Under the pieces are notes generated by a model that searched no databases, had not been told where the DNA came from, and saw only the letters and a list, made by a program, of their open reading frames with translations. Shown here piece by piece: positions 33,944 through 42,232 of a stretch of 54,993 nucleotides of DNA (its first letter is position 1; every line of letters starts with the position of its first letter). A program made the position numbers and the translations under genes. This stretch comes from Bacillus thermotolerans (GTDB lineage Bacteria > Bacillota > Bacilli > Bacillales > Domibacillaceae). Location: positions 1 to 54,993 of the forward strand of contig NZ_JWJE02000028.1 in the NCBI RefSeq assembly GCF_000812025.2, written 5' to 3'.

Positions 33944-36004
33944 TCAAACAAAGTCTCTCGGTATCTCTGTTTTCCATGTCTTCTTAAATACTTCTTTATC
34001 ACTCTCATAAGCAATTAACGTGTTTGTTAAATAGAAGGTCGTTTCGTCGCTGGTCATGTCGCTGTAGCTTTCAAGCTTCGTTTGCCAGTCGCCGCGTCCG
34101 ACGGTGAGCTCCCACTCACACTGTACACGGGCAGAGAGCGGGTCATTTTCTTTGATCGTGAACGTGTTCCGGTTCACGCTGCCATGCTCGATGCCATTGG
34201 ATAGCAGCCGCCGCTCCCCTTCATCAGAGAAGTCATGAAGCGTCCAGACACCGTTGATCAAGTCATGCGACACCTCTCTCGTGCGCTTTTCTTTTCGGAG
34301 AATCTCTCGCTCTATTACTTGAGCCGTTTCCGGGCGTTCGAAATGGATCCGGTCCTCTTCACCTTCCTGCGGGGTGCGCACCGGCAAGGATACGTACGTT
34401 TCTTCCCCCGCATGCACAGTGAGTGTCACCGGCTTTGGAGACGGCCATGCCTGCGGCCAGTATGTCGGTGATACCGCTACCTCCAGCTGATGGCCTTTCG
34501 GAATTTGCTGGCCGATCGCATTCAGCTGAACCGCCACATTGTACGTTTCCCCAGGTGTTAAGGCTTCCGGATGCTCATGGGAATGACGGTGCGTTAAGTT
34601 CAGCATGCCCCAGCTGATCATCGTTGACTCTCCCGTTGGCGCCTTGTCACACAGCCTTACAGCCAGCAGCGCATTTTCCTGATCAGCTGACACTTTCACG
34701 TTCAGCACAGGATGCCCCAAAAGCTCAATCGTCTCTTCAAGCGGCTCGGATGTGAACACGACTGCTTTTCCATTCTCTAAACGCTGATCGTCCGCTAAAT
34801 CACCTGGCTGGCCAAACGGGCAAAAGACTCCGTTATACAGCCCATGCTGCTGTACGCTCGGAACAAGATACGTATCTCCTTCCTTCGCTTCACCCGCGAG
34901 CTTCCCATCTGTGAGCCACAAGCGCTTTTCATTTACGTTCTTCGACGGCCACGCATCGTCTGCTACCCACTTACCGGGCCGCACCTCATAATCAACCGCC
35001 GGCGGCTCGCTGTCCTGAATCCAGGAAATCAGCTTCGGTTCATCCATGATTCCCGTATCTTTTCCTTTCAGCCAGTGATCCCACCAGCGCAGAGCTTCCT
35101 GCAAGAAGCCAATCGCCGGCTCGGGTGTCGCTACTTCTGGAAATTCATGCGCCCATGGACCAATCAGACCCTTGCTTCCGTTCGGCAAGTACTCCAGCAT
35201 CCGGAAAATCGCATTCGTGTACCCGTCCTGCCAGCCGCCGACCGCAAACACTGGAATTTGAATATCGGAGTAATCCTCGCATACGGAACCATGCTTCCAA
35301 TATTCATCCCGTCTTTGATGACGCAGCCATTCCTCAACAAACGGCGGCGTGTTTTCCAAACGATCCAGCCAGTTGTCTCTCCAGCTGTCGCCGACGACTT
35401 CCGGATCCTGTGGGCGTGCATTATAGACGAACATCGTGGATGCCCACCAGAGCATATCAGACGCCAGCACGGCGCCGCCTTTGTAATGTACATCATCAGC
35501 ATAGCGGTCATCTGTCGAGCAAAGCGTAATGATCGCCTTAAGCGCCGGGTGATTTCGGGCCGCTACCTGCAGACTGTTAAAGCCCCCCCACGACTTCCCG
35601 AACATACCAACAGCTCCTGTGGACCACGGCTGATCCACAATCCAGTCCAGCACATCAAGTGCATCATCCTGCTCCTGCTTTAAATACTCGTCAAGCAGGA
35701 TGCCGTCTGAATCGCCCGCTCCCCGAATGTCCACACGGATGCTGGCATAGCCGTGCCCCGCAAAGTAAGGGTGGCGGATCGAATCCCGAATCGCCGTGAA
35801 ATCATTTTTTCTGTACGGCAAGTACTCCAACAGAGCCGGTACTGGGTGCTCCTCCGCATCCTCCGGCAGCCAAATCGTCGCTGCCAGCTTGGCTCCGTCC
35901 GACATCGGAATCCATACATGCTCCATCTTTTTTACTTTTCTTGGAAATTCTGTTTTCACTCTGCGTTCATCTGAATCCTGAATGTTAAATACCAAGATCG
36001 CCAC
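33944..36004 (-). CDS. CocE/NonD-family hydrolase (peptidase S15-like)
   Basis: A 686-aa alpha/beta hydrolase. It shows DIRGAGDSDG, the nucleophile elbow GKSWGGFNS near residue 145, a C-terminal jelly-roll domain of the X-Pro dipeptidyl-peptidase type, and the acid and His regions GGWQDGYT and GPWAHEFPE. Family members cleave esters or amides (cocaine esterase, acylases, X-Pro peptidases). The GTG start at 36004 overlaps the TetR gene by 20 bases, so both are co-translated. With a BCCT transporter and an M24 enzyme upstream it may release a small osmolyte-like compound from a conjugate (inference). Confidence 0.9.
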   Translation of the reverse strand: MAILVFNIQDSDERRVKTEFPRKVKKMEHVWIPMSDGAKLAATIWLPEDAEEHPVPALLEYLPYRKNDFTAIRDSIRHPYFAGHGYASIRVDIRGAGDSDGILLDEYLKQEQDDALDVLDWIVDQPWSTGAVGMFGKSWGGFNSLQVAARNHPALKAIITLCSTDDRYADDVHYKGGAVLASDMLWWASTMFVYNARPQDPEVVGDSWRDNWLDRLENTPPFVEEWLRHQRRDEYWKHGSVCEDYSDIQIPVFAVGGWQDGYTNAIFRMLEYLPNGSKGLIGPWAHEFPEVATPEPAIGFLQEALRWWDHWLKGKDTGIMDEPKLISWIQDSEPPAVDYEVRPGKWVADDAWPSKNVNEKRLWLTDGKLAGEAKEGDTYLVPSVQQHGLYNGVFCPFGQPGDLADDQRLENGKAVVFTSEPLEETIELLGHPVLNVKVSADQENALLAVRLCDKAPTGESTMISWGMLNLTHRHSHEHPEALTPGETYNVAVQLNAIGQQIPKGHQLEVAVSPTYWPQAWPSPKPVTLTVHAGEETYVSLPVRTPQEGEEDRIHFERPETAQVIEREILRKEKRTREVSHDLINGVWTLHDFSDEGERRLLSNGIEHGSVNRNTFTIKENDPLSARVQCEWELTVGRGDWQTKLESYSDMTSDETTFYLTNTLIAYESDKEVFKKTWKTEIPRDFV

Positions 36005-36713
36005 CTCTTTCCTTATTTATTTCCGGGGAAAAGTGAATCTCTTCCCGTTTCTCCGGCTGCACGGTGCGCAGCACGCTTTCATAAATGTAGTAAAGCGTTT
36101 TGGCTGTTGCTTCTTCCGCCGAGTAGCTGTCTTGCTGGTTCATCACGGTTGCCATCATGCCCTTCCAAATCAAAAGCGTGGCATCCGAGATAAAGTCTAC
36201 ATCCTCTTCAGCAACGAACCCTTCTCCGACAGCCTCTCTAATATATAACGCACTCCGTTTCGAGAACGTATGCTCCATAACAATAGACTGGATATTCTCC
36301 GGCAGGCCGCTCAATTCCTTCGGGTAAATCGAATAGTAATAATCCAGCAGCTCCTCCGGGATCGTCTCCAGATGTTCAATAAAAATAAGCGAGTAAATCT
36401 CCGGCTGTTCAAAGGAATGCTTGCAGAAGCATTCCCACGTATACAGCCATTTCTCTATTGTATTTGTTCCCTTTTCCATGTAGCGGGGCAGGTCTTCTAA
36501 ATACCCTCTCGTGAAACGCATCGCTGCGAAAAACTTTAATCTGGACAAATCTTTGAAGTAATTGTAGGCAGTCGAGCTTGTATAGCCCGCCTTATCAGCA
36601 ATCTTTCGGATCGTCACATGATCGATGCCTTCCTCTTCAATGACCTCCACCGCTGCATCCAAAAAGTAACGCCACATGCGGGCTTTTTGGATTTCTTTTC
36701 TCGTTGCTGTCAT
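35985..36713 (-). CDS. TetR/AcrR-family regulator
   Basis: A 242-aa protein with an N-terminal HTH (VTIRKIADKAGYTSSTAYNYFKDLSRL, about residues 33-57) and a divergent helical ligand domain. GGAAGGG precedes the ATG. It lies 26 bases after the BCCT gene in the same direction and probably represses the M24-BCCT-TetR-S15 operon by binding the palindrome at the operon promoter (39489-39502). The C-terminal domain gives no ligand clue. Confidence 0.9.
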   Translation of the reverse strand: MTATRKEIQKARMWRYFLDAAVEVIEEEGIDHVTIRKIADKAGYTSSTAYNYFKDLSRLKFFAAMRFTRGYLEDLPRYMEKGTNTIEKWLYTWECFCKHSFEQPEIYSLIFIEHLETIPEELLDYYYSIYPKELSGLPENIQSIVMEHTFSKRSALYIREAVGEGFVAEEDVDFISDATLLIWKGMMATVMNQQDSYSAEEATAKTLYYIYESVLRTVQPEKREEIHFSPEINKERGGDLGI

Positions 36714-36739
36714 ACAATCCCTTCCTTACTCTAGATGGT

Positions 36740-38266
36740 TTACTCGCGATGATCCACATATATATGCCGATCGATATCTACCTGGAGCCACTTAATCAGT
36801 GAAGCAGCCAATAGCACATACATGATCAGGATCGGAACGGAGACTAACACGGATGATGTCTGGACGACGTTGAGACCGCCGGCCAGCGTCAGGCTGATCG
36901 CCAAAGCTGAGAGCACGATGCCCCATAGCAGGCGGTGCCAGCGTGCGGGCTCTGCATTGCCGTGCAGCTCTTTCGTAGCAACCGATGCTATGACGTAGCT
37001 GGCAGAATCCAAGGATGTCGCCAGGAAAATAAATCCGAGAATGACGAAGAAAATCGATACAAGGAGCGGCATTGGCAGCGAGTTCAGCACCGCGACAATG
37101 ACCGCCTGCTCGCTCTCTCCTGTTAAAATATCTACGAGCGGCACCTCTCCTGTCAACTCCAAATTCATCGCATAGCCGCCGAATACACCGAAGTATAACC
37201 AGCTGCCGAGGGTTCCCCACATGAGCACGTTAAACACAAGCTCACGGATCGACCCGCCCTTCGATATCCGGGCAACGAAAATGCCGATGAATGGAGCCGT
37301 CGCAGCAAACCAAGCCCAGTAAAACACCGTCCATGCCTGCGGGAAGCCGCTTTGGTTAATCGGATCTGTGTACAGACTCATTCGTGCGAAGTTATCTATC
37401 ATAAGTCCTAAACTATTAGTGAAGTAGGAGAGAATGAATAGAGTAGGACCTACGATAATAACGAAAACCGCCAGTCCCAGCGCCATATATACATTCCAAT
37501 CACTTAATTTTCTAATTCCTTTATACAAGCCCATATAAGCACTTGCGCTGAAAATAAATGTCCAAATGACAATAATAATTAAATTTAACGTAAGTGTTGG
37601 CTCGATATTTAATATATCACCAATCACCGTTGATACCATTGGCACACCAAGGCCTAGTGAAGTACCTAACCCGCCGATCATGCTCCAAATCACGAGAATA
37701 TCAATCACTTTTCCAATGAATCCGTCTGCATGCTTGCCCAGTACACCACGGCAGGCTGCACTGATTTTAAGGGAAGGATCTTTTCGCACATAAAAGCTGT
37801 ACGCCATGACGACAGCCGGCAGCGCATAAAGGGCCCATGCGGAAATCCCCCAATGGAATAGTCCATAGCTGACCGCGTATTCTGCCGCTTCCGCGGATCC
37901 TCCTTCTATTCCAAACGGCGGTCCTGTGTAGTAGTAAAGCGGTTCCACAATCGACCAGAACATAATGCTCGTTCCCATGCTGGCACAAAACAGCATGCCG
38001 CCCCAGCTGAAACGGGAAAACTCCGGCTTATCATCTATGCCGCCTAATTTTACCCGCCCGTAACGGCCTACCATGAGCCAAACCAAAATAATAAACAGAC
38101 CGATAGTCAGAAATTCAAAGGCCCAGTCCAGACGGTAGGTAATGCCTGTCAGCATCCCTTCAAGGACAGGTCCTGCTGTTTCTCTAAAAATCACCAATAA
38201 AAAAGTAGCAATGACAACCAATAAAATCGATGGCCAGAAAATCGTTTTGTCTAATTTTGAATTCAT
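36740..38266 (-). CDS. BCCT-family transporter (betaine/choline/carnitine type)
   Basis: A 508-aa transporter with twelve membrane helices. The BCCT signature is clear: WTVFYWAWFAATAPFIGIF near 315-335, followed by ARISKGGSIREL. The Gly-rich unwound TM segment MGTSIMFW is present as well. It imports a trimethylammonium or similar zwitterionic compound with Na+ or H+. No long C-terminal osmosensing tail is seen, which favours a catabolic role rather than osmoprotection. It is 28 bases from the M24 gene. Confidence 0.92.
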   Translation of the reverse strand: MNSKLDKTIFWPSILLVVIATFLLVIFRETAGPVLEGMLTGITYRLDWAFEFLTIGLFIILVWLMVGRYGRVKLGGIDDKPEFSRFSWGGMLFCASMGTSIMFWSIVEPLYYYTGPPFGIEGGSAEAAEYAVSYGLFHWGISAWALYALPAVVMAYSFYVRKDPSLKISAACRGVLGKHADGFIGKVIDILVIWSMIGGLGTSLGLGVPMVSTVIGDILNIEPTLTLNLIIIVIWTFIFSASAYMGLYKGIRKLSDWNVYMALGLAVFVIIVGPTLFILSYFTNSLGLMIDNFARMSLYTDPINQSGFPQAWTVFYWAWFAATAPFIGIFVARISKGGSIRELVFNVLMWGTLGSWLYFGVFGGYAMNLELTGEVPLVDILTGESEQAVIVAVLNSLPMPLLVSIFFVILGFIFLATSLDSASYVIASVATKELHGNAEPARWHRLLWGIVLSALAISLTLAGGLNVVQTSSVLVSVPILIMYVLLAASLIKWLQVDIDRHIYVDHRE

Positions 38267-38294
38267 ATCTTTGCTTGCATACCTCCAATGTTGT

Positions 38295-39446
38295 TTAACG
38301 CTGATGCCTCATCTTTTCTAGAGAACGAGGGTAATTCGTCAGGCATTCATATCCGTCCTTCGTGACAATGACCGTATCGGAATGACGGAATCCACCGACA
38401 CCCGGCACATAAATACCCGGCTCAATGGTGTAGCACATGCCTTCCTTCAGCACAAGGTCGTTGTCAAAACGCAAGTAAGGCTCCTCATGCTCGGTCAGGC
38501 CAAGTCCGTGGCCCGTACGGTGCTGCACATATCGGCCATAACCCGCTTCTTCAAATATGCGGAACGCGGCAAGATCTACATCCTTTGCTCTCACGCCAGG
38601 CTTGACCATTTCCATCGCTGTCTGCTGTGCTTTGATAGCTAAGGCTAAACATGTCTTTTGCGTCTCCGTCGGTGTGCCAATGAGAAAGGTGCGCTCATTC
38701 TCCGCACGGTAGTTGTTGATCCACACCTGCCGGCTATGAACGACGACATCGTTCTTTTCGAACTTTCGCGTACTCGAATGCAAGTGCGGCATGGCGCTTC
38801 GCTGCACACCTGAGCAGGTCCAATCCTCATAGCCGATGATCATGTTCGGATAGTACTCGGAAGCAACCTGTAGCAGCCGCTGATCTCCATACGAATCGAA
38901 CTCCAGCTCACTCATGCCGGGGCGCACGTTCGCAAAAGACGCTTCCATTGCCAGGTCTGATAAGCGGCCTGCATGGCGGAGCCAGCGAATCTCTTCTTGA
39001 TCCTTAATCGCGCGCATCTCCATCACTTCCTGCCCAATGTCGCGGACACAGAAGCCTTCAGATACGAGCCGGCCGTATACAGAAGCTGGAATGATATCGA
39101 TTTCAACACCCAGCACGCTGGACTTTGGAAGGCTCTTTAACACACGCTGAAGGAGCTGCCAGTAATCCAGCTCTTTCCCCGCATGCGAGGCGATCTCATG
39201 GTAAATCAGCCACTCATCCGCCGCTCGGCTCTGCTTCGCGTGATCCTTCTCCAGCTCAGGTAAAATATACTGCGTTTTATCCTTATACACGATATAGACA
39301 ATAGGCCGGGAATAGGAAATGGCTCGAAATCCGCTTAAATAAAACTCATTGTCCGGATCCCAAAATAACGCCACCTCAATCCCCTTCTCTTCCATACGAC
39401 TGCGCAACTCACCCAAACGCTTCTCGACCGTCTCTCTTCTAATCAC
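38295..39446 (-). CDS. M24-fold hydrolase with non-canonical metal site (creatinase/ectoine-hydrolase-like)
   Basis: A 383-aa two-domain pita-bread protein (creatinase N domain plus M24). HGLGL (about residue 312) and EPG (about 341) are kept. In the block aligned with the metalloprotease pattern D-x-G ... S-D-x-T-R-T, the first Asp is Ser (VVHSRQ, about 235) and the second is Glu (AENERTF, about 249). In the last block Glu is Ser (FRHSDT, about 354). Losing these ligands is known from creatinase-type members, which cleave C-N bonds without metal. So a small imported osmolyte, not a dipeptide, is the likely substrate. The start is GTG 39446 after GGGGAGG. Confidence 0.85.
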   Translation of the reverse strand: MIRRETVEKRLGELRSRMEEKGIEVALFWDPDNEFYLSGFRAISYSRPIVYIVYKDKTQYILPELEKDHAKQSRAADEWLIYHEIASHAGKELDYWQLLQRVLKSLPKSSVLGVEIDIIPASVYGRLVSEGFCVRDIGQEVMEMRAIKDQEEIRWLRHAGRLSDLAMEASFANVRPGMSELEFDSYGDQRLLQVASEYYPNMIIGYEDWTCSGVQRSAMPHLHSSTRKFEKNDVVVHSRQVWINNYRAENERTFLIGTPTETQKTCLALAIKAQQTAMEMVKPGVRAKDVDLAAFRIFEEAGYGRYVQHRTGHGLGLTEHEEPYLRFDNDLVLKEGMCYTIEPGIYVPGVGGFRHSDTVIVTKDGYECLTNYPRSLEKMRHQR

Positions 39447-39488
39447 TCACCCAAACCTCCCCTCTAAAAAAGCGAACACATTTATAAA

Positions 39489-39502
39489 ATGAACATGTTC
39501 AT
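39489..39502. promoter_or_regulatory. Perfect palindromic operator of the M24-BCCT-TetR-S15 operon
   Basis: ATGAACATGTTCAT is a perfect 14-base palindrome overlapping the -10 region of the minus-strand promoter. It is a strong candidate for the binding site of the operon's own TetR regulator. Confidence 0.6.
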
Positions 39503-39528
39503 GTTAACAGATTAATTCGAAATGTCAA
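39501..39528 (-). promoter_or_regulatory. SigA promoter of the M24-BCCT-TetR-S15 operon
   Basis: On the minus strand TTGACA (39523-39528) and TAACAT (39501-39506) are 16 bases apart, about 55 bases before the GTG. Confidence 0.6.
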
Positions 39529-39542
39529 CTTTAATAATGAAC

Positions 39543-39600
39543 GCTTTTGCGCTTTAAAGGGGTGGGGGTCAGACCCCCACTCCTTTAAAGCACAAAAGCG
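39543..39600. repeat. Palindromic intergenic repeat, copy F
   Basis: Outer arms GCTTTTG/CAAAAGC, CTTTAAAG boxes and the core GGGGGTC-AGACCCCC. It lies just upstream of the operon promoter. Confidence 0.88.
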
Positions 39601-39635
39601 TTTCCTCCATATAAAACACATACAAAAACTCGCAT

Positions 39636-39667
39636 ATAAAAACCGGAGAATCTGCGCTTCTCCGGTA
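39636..39667 (-). terminator. Terminator of the SinI-like gene
   Basis: ACCGGAGAA and TTCTCCGGT form a perfect 9-bp stem; on the minus strand five T residues follow. Confidence 0.85.
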
Positions 39668-39752
39668 AATAGTTATCTAAGATATATACTTTATACATGT
39701 TTTAGTGGCTTTCTCGCACTTTAGGCGATCCCCTCTGTAGGTTCCTTTTTTG

Positions 39753-39917
39753 TTAAGCCTCCCTATCAAGTGGAGGTCTGTTTGTGTAATCATCTGTTTC
39801 CAAATGTTCTGCGATTGTTTTCAGAAACCTTCTCACCTCTCCCACTGTCAGCCCTTTTTCTTTGGCCTCTTTCATTAAGCTGATCCATTCCTGGTCCATT
39901 GCCCGGAACCCTTCCAT
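39753..39917 (-). CDS. SinI-like anti-repressor
   Basis: A 54-aa protein whose centre, DQEWISLMKEAKEKGLTVGE followed by VRRFL, is a clear SinI dimerisation hook. SinI binds SinR and frees matrix operons from repression. I use ATG 39917, seven bases after AGGGGG. An in-frame ATG at 39950 would lie inside the riboswitch aptamer, and one at 39899 would give the bare DQEW start. The Arg-rich, acidic tail (after the hook) is longer than needed for SinR binding. Likely partners are the two SinR-like proteins at 46.8 and 48.4 kb. It is transcribed behind a c-di-GMP riboswitch and has its own terminator. Confidence 0.85.
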   Translation of the reverse strand: MEGFRAMDQEWISLMKEAKEKGLTVGEVRRFLKTIAEHLETDDYTNRPPLDREA

Positions 39918-39933
39918 TCGTGTGCCCCCTGCT

Positions 39934-40012
39934 GCCGGCAGCCCAGCCATCCTAGCTTTTTGCCTTAGACCTGTGGCTTTGCGTCCTTATCTTTCGATAA
40001 GTTTGCCTTTCA
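39934..40012 (-). promoter_or_regulatory. Cyclic-di-GMP-I (GEMM-I) riboswitch aptamer
   Basis: On the minus strand the hallmark blocks follow in order: GGCAAAC, a small helix capped by the GAAA tetraloop (TTATC-GAAA-GATAA), GGACGCAAAGCCAC with its invariant GACGCAAAGCC, AGGTCTAAGG, then GGATGGCTGGGCTGCC, whose TGCC closes P1 against GGCA. This matches the class I c-di-GMP riboswitch closely. The aptamer ends four to nine bases before the Shine-Dalgarno AGGGGG of the SinI-like gene, suggesting translational control. Whether c-di-GMP turns the gene on or off cannot be read with confidence. Confidence 0.92.
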
Positions 40013-40318
40013 CTCAATTTCACTCCTTGATGAAAAATCAAGTTGTTCCATCATTTTCTAGTCCAATTGTACCACCTTTTCCCTGCTTATAGGAGGCATT
40101 TCGTTCAACACTTTTCGCACGAATATGTAAAATACTTTCAGAATTTGTCGACTTCGTGAACATTTATTCCTACTGTTCCATAATTAGGATGTGGAGGAAG
40201 TGATCTTCTCCCCGAATAGCAAAAGACTGCCGATTCGCTCCCGCTCCCCGGCAGTCTCCTCTATAGCGTAAGCATGCACAAGCCCGTCTTTACAGGTTCA
40301 TGAATGCTTACCTATTTT
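40013..40318. other. Region upstream of the riboswitch and downstream of the CorC-like gene
   Basis: No gene is seen. A TTTGTCGA motif, one base short of a Spo0A box, lies at 40144-40151 about 130 bases upstream of the aptamer. A hairpin AGACTGCC/GGCAGTCT sits at 40223-40258. Arms GTAAGCAT/ATGCTTAC flank 40268-40313 just after the CorC-like stop codon. GTACAAT near 40067-40073 (minus strand) is a possible -10 for the SinI transcript, with no good -35. Confidence 0.4.
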
Positions 40319-41632
40319 CTATAGCTTCTTCACTTCTAAATAACGAATTTGGTGGCCGTCGCGCTCATGAACTTTAAATACATAGCCTTCTTCCTCGATT
40401 TCCGTCCCCACTTCTGCATCAAAGTGCTTCATTAGAAACCAGCCGCCAACCGTATCAATATCATCGCTGAATAAGTGAGTTCCTAACAGATCATTTACGT
40501 CTTCAATCAGCAGCTTCCCTTCAAGGATATAATGCCCTTCTTTCAGCTTACGAATATCAGGCACTTCGTCTTCATCGAATTCGTCTCTGATTTCTCCGAC
40601 AATTTCTTCTAGAATGTCTTCAACGGTTACCAAACCGGATGTTCCGCCATATTCATCCATCAGAATGGCAATGTGGATGCGCTCTTTTTGCATTTTCACT
40701 AACAAATCGTGGATAGGAATCGTCTCAATCACATGAATAATGGGGTTCACAAATGTCTTTATGTTCCATGCTCCTGCCTTTCCTTCGTAAAGGAGCTGGG
40801 CCGTTAACACTTCTTTCATATTGACGAAGCCGATCACATGATCCTTATCTTCACCGATAACCGGATAGCGTGTGTAGTTTTTCTCTTTCACAATCGATGC
40901 CACATCCGCAAAAGAATCATCCATGGATAAAGTCGTAATCTCTGTCCGAGGCACCATAATTTCCCGGGCTATTCTTTCATCAAATTCAAAAATGTTATTC
41001 ACATACTTTAGTTCATTCTGATTAATTTCGCCGCTTTGATAACTTTCGGATAACAAGATACGCAGCTCTTCCTCCGAATGGGCCACCTCATGCTCGGAAG
41101 CCGGCTTTAATCCGAAAATTCCGACCAATACACGGGCAGAGCCGTTTAGGATCCAGATGAACGGATACATAATTCGGTAAAACCAAATAATAGGAGGAGA
41201 GAACATAAGCGTGATAGCTTCTGCTTTTTGAATGGCCACTGTCTTCGGAGCGAGTTCACCAACAACGACATGTAGAAAGGTCACTAAAGCAAAAGCAATT
41301 CCAAATGATAGCACGTGAGTCATCGACTCATTTAACTCCAGCTGCGCAAACAACGGATGCAGCAGCTTCTCTACGGTCGGCTCACCTAACCAGCCTAAGC
41401 CTAACGCCGTCACCGTAATCCCCAGCTGGCAAGCAGATAAATATTCATCTAAATGCGATACGACCCTTTGAGCAGAGGCAGCCCCGCTTCGGCCCTCGGC
41501 TACCAATTGATTAATTCTCGACATCCGAACCTTTACAATAGCAAACTCAGTCGCCACGAAAAAGGCGGTTAAAGCAATGAGCAATGCAATTAAAATTAAA
41601 TTAATCGTTGTCAATGAACAAGCCCCGTTCAA
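40319..41632 (-). CDS. CNNM/CorC (HlyC-type) membrane protein with CBS pair
   Basis: A 437-aa protein: DUF21 membrane domain with three to four helices (about residues 5-160), a CBS domain pair (about 215-340, [15 protein letters not shown]) and a C-terminal CorC_HlyC domain (about 355-435). Family members such as MpfA and CorC are linked to Mg2+ export and resistance; the old label haemolysin is misleading. The start is TTG at 41632, ten bases after GGAGGTG, and it lies in the loop of an AAGCCC/GGGCTT hairpin. It is 51 bases downstream of the MerR gene and probably co-transcribed with it. Confidence 0.9.
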   Translation of the reverse strand: MNGACSLTTINLILIALLIALTAFFVATEFAIVKVRMSRINQLVAEGRSGAASAQRVVSHLDEYLSACQLGITVTALGLGWLGEPTVEKLLHPLFAQLELNESMTHVLSFGIAFALVTFLHVVVGELAPKTVAIQKAEAITLMFSPPIIWFYRIMYPFIWILNGSARVLVGIFGLKPASEHEVAHSEEELRILLSESYQSGEINQNELKYVNNIFEFDERIAREIMVPRTEITTLSMDDSFADVASIVKEKNYTRYPVIGEDKDHVIGFVNMKEVLTAQLLYEGKAGAWNIKTFVNPIIHVIETIPIHDLLVKMQKERIHIAILMDEYGGTSGLVTVEDILEEIVGEIRDEFDEDEVPDIRKLKEGHYILEGKLLIEDVNDLLGTHLFSDDIDTVGGWFLMKHFDAEVGTEIEEEGYVFKVHERDGHQIRYLEVKKL

Positions 41633-41641
41633 TCAGGGCTT
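41620..41641 (-). promoter_or_regulatory. Hairpin enclosing the start codon of the CorC-like gene
   Basis: AAGCCC and GGGCTT pair across ten bases that include the TTG start codon. This could limit initiation or link it to folding of the leader. Confidence 0.4.
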
Positions 41642-41683
41642 ACACCTCCCTAATGAATAATAAAAATTTCTAACAGTCCCTTG

Positions 41684-42115
41684 TTAGTGAAGCAATTGCC
41701 ATAGCGTTCTTATAAGTGACAGGCCTTCCTGTGATAGTTGTTTCTTCACTGATGTGTGCCCTTTTACCTCACTGTGGTCTAGTTGTACAAGAACCTCTGT
41801 TATTTCTTGTTCCAATCCTTTTATTTTCTTTCTTAATTGCCGTACATCCATGTCTTTTGCGTCTTCCTTATTCTTCTCTAGAAGCAATCTCTTTATTTCG
41901 TCCAATGACTTACCACTTTCTTTCCACTGCTCGATTTGGCCTAAACGCTCAATGGAGGAGGGAGCATAGAGACGATAATTGGACGAAGAACGTTCTGCTT
42001 CTAACAAACCAAGTCTCGTATAATAATCGATCGTCCGCTTCGTTACATTGGCCTTTTCAGCTAACTCTCCGATTCTTAACTTATTTGTCCCAACGGAACC
42101 CCTCCCAACCGTCAC
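41684..42115 (-). CDS. MerR-family regulator
   Basis: A 143-aa protein. The MerR winged HTH is plain (RIGELAEKANVTKRTIDYYTRLGLL, then NYRLY; about residues 14-48), followed by a long coiled coil (about 70-115) and a short Leu-rich tail with no Cys metal site. The only standard in-frame start is GTG 42115, which has no ribosome binding site and sits about nine bases from the predicted transcription start. So it may be translated almost leaderless. It probably controls itself and the CorC-like gene; the signal is unknown. Confidence 0.85.
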   Translation of the reverse strand: MTVGRGSVGTNKLRIGELAEKANVTKRTIDYYTRLGLLEAERSSSNYRLYAPSSIERLGQIEQWKESGKSLDEIKRLLLEKNKEDAKDMDVRQLRKKIKGLEQEITEVLVQLDHSEVKGHTSVKKQLSQEGLSLIRTLWQLLH

Positions 42116-42130
42116 GTGATGCTTTTTATC

Positions 42131-42159
42131 ATCATATACAGCTGAGAGCCTTCTTGCAA
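42131..42159 (-). promoter_or_regulatory. SigA promoter of the MerR-CorC unit
   Basis: On the minus strand TTGCAA (42154-42159) and TATGAT (42131-42136) are separated by 17 bases. The spacing is normal, not the stretched 19-20 bases of metal-type MerR targets. Confidence 0.6.
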
Positions 42160-42184
42160 TATATTTGCCGGCTGATGCTCACCG

Positions 42185-42220
42185 AAAAAGCGAATCCATG
42201 CGTCACCTGGATTCGCTTCT
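42185..42220 (-). terminator. Terminator of the M23 peptidase gene
   Basis: Its arms AAGCGAATCCA and TGGATTCGCTT pair perfectly; five T residues follow on the minus strand, next to the M23 gene's stop codon. Confidence 0.88.
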
Positions 42221-42232
42221 TGAGTGCTGCTT

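Noticed and set aside
34844-35683. Long open frame of 279 codons on the plus strand
   Set aside because: It lies wholly inside the S15 hydrolase gene on the other strand, whose motifs and ribosome binding site are clear; no binding site or family for the plus frame.
36792-37220. 142-codon frame within the BCCT gene, other reading frame
   Set aside because: A shifted shadow of the transporter gene, with no start signal and an Arg/Cys-rich nonsense composition.
39918-39950. Longer version of the SinI-like protein starting at ATG 39950
   Set aside because: That ATG lies inside the c-di-GMP aptamer and has no properly spaced binding site; ATG 39917 follows AGGGGG.
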